A stretch of DNA of 23,023 nt from positions 1 to 23,023 of the forward strand of contig JAABQU010000229.1 in the NCBI GenBank assembly GCA_011391285.1. The letters run 5' to 3'. The notes below the pieces were generated by a model. The model searched no databases, had not been told where the DNA came from, and saw nothing but the letters and a program-made list of their open reading frames with translations. The position numbers and the translations under genes were made by a program. Shown here in pieces: positions 22,562 through 23,023 of the stretch; within the stretch, counting starts at the first letter, position 1; every line of letters starts with the position of its first letter. Source of the stretch: Thiobacillus sp. (GTDB lineage: Bacteria; Pseudomonadota; Gammaproteobacteria; Burkholderiales; Thiobacillaceae).

Positions 22562-23023
22562 ATGAATATCCACGCCATCATTCACCGGTCATACCCGGCA
22601 GTCATGTTGCTTTCATTGAGCCTGACCAGCCCCGTCGCCCTCGCGCAAGCGCCAATTTCTGAGCCGGCGCTGACGCAGACTTTCGATGATGCGCAGCTCA
22701 AGTGGGGGCCTTGTCCGGCGTTCTTGCCCACAGGATGTGCGATCGCCGTTCTTCACGGCGACCCGGCAAAAGACAACCTAGACATTTTCTTCAAAGTGCC
22801 CGCCAGGTCGACCATCCCGCTGCATTGGCATACTTCTGCCGAGCGCATGGTGCTGGTTGCCGGCGAGCTTCATGTCACCTATGACGGGCAGAAGACGGCC
22901 ATCCTCAAGCCGGGAACCTATGGATACGGCCCGGCCAAACGAACCCACGATGGCTTCTGCGCCAGTAGCAACCCGTGTGTCCTCTTCATTGCGTTCGAGT
23001 CACCGTTAGACGCGGTGCCGGTT
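22562..23023 (+). CDS. Exported cupin-domain protein (3' end outside the window)
   Basis: An open frame of 154 codons from ATG 22562 to the window edge with no stop. AAGGAGA lies eight bases upstream. The signal peptide spans about residues 1-28 (core VMLLSLSL, cleavage near ALA-QA). The mature part is a small beta-barrel of the cupin type. Motif 1 is PLHWHTSAERMVLVAGE, giving metal-ligand candidates H88, H90 and E94. A later 'GTYGYGPAKRTH' turn offers H129 as the fourth ligand. Three cysteines at about residues 50, 59 and 132, with a fourth near 138, may form disulfides. Cupins of this kind often bind a metal and act as dioxygenases, isomerases or sensors; ChrR-like and DUF4437-like families are similar in layout. 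The periplasmic location fits the redox theme of the array. Confidence 0.85.
   Translation, partial: MNIHAIIHRSYPAVMLLSLSLTSPVALAQAPISEPALTQTFDDAQLKWGPCPAFLPTGCAIAVLHGDPAKDNLDIFFKVPARSTIPLHWHTSAERMVLVAGELHVTYDGQKTAILKPGTYGYGPAKRTHDGFCASSNPCVLFIAFESPLDAVPV

Noticed and set aside
1..23023. tRNA, rRNA, CRISPR repeats, insertion sequences or attachment sites
   Set aside because: Coding sequence fills almost the whole window, and the short gaps show no direct-repeat arrays, transposase genes or tRNA-like structures.

Overview
The window is one uninterrupted, GC-rich, plus-strand gene array. Sixteen complete or split reading frames plus two edge-truncated genes are packed with gaps of at most about 63 bp and many 1-4 bp stop/start overlaps. 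No RNA genes, IS elements, CRISPR arrays or minus-strand genes are supported, and no stretch longer than 300 bases lacks a gene. High GC with strong GC3, Sec and lipoprotein signals, a standalone autotransporter-type barrel and several c-type cytochromes indicate a Gram-negative proteobacterium. A respiratory betaproteobacterium is the best guess, but this is inference from style rather than from a marker gene.

Layout. 1-81: the 3' end of an unrecognised gene. 127-3961: an astacin-like metzincin protease followed by a patatin-like lipase with about ten transmembrane segments inserted between its catalytic Ser and Asp. 4021-7586: a large cysteine-rich di-heme cytochrome c and a putative lipoprotein. 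7595-9439: a GH13 alpha-amylase-family enzyme without a signal peptide. 9439-13994: a coupled run of a second type of di-heme cytochrome, a membrane-anchored di-heme peroxidase/RoxA-like cytochrome, a secreted unknown and a four-TM small protein. 14032-16883: an outer-membrane beta-barrel coupled to a Sel1-caspase-like protein. 16910-18370: a second membrane-anchored di-heme cytochrome, paralogous to the one at 11025. 18434-20420: an exported unknown split by an apparent one-base frameshift, then a putative lipoprotein. 20477-22498: a fusion of a papain-like cysteine peptidase and an alpha/beta hydrolase. 22562-23023: an exported cupin running off the end.

How they may work together (inference). 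The array combines four di-heme cytochromes, three of them with the CCP/MauG/RoxA-type 'P(Y/F)LHN(G/N)S' motif, with a lipase, three proteases of different clans, a glycoside hydrolase, a second hydrolase domain, a barrel and a cupin. Most products carry export signals. The simplest reading is an envelope-located oxidative and hydrolytic system acting on a polymer or lipid substrate, or on the cell's own or another cell's envelope. I know of no characterised system with this composition, so the joint function is unproven. The frameshift near 18.79 kb is the one clear lesion.
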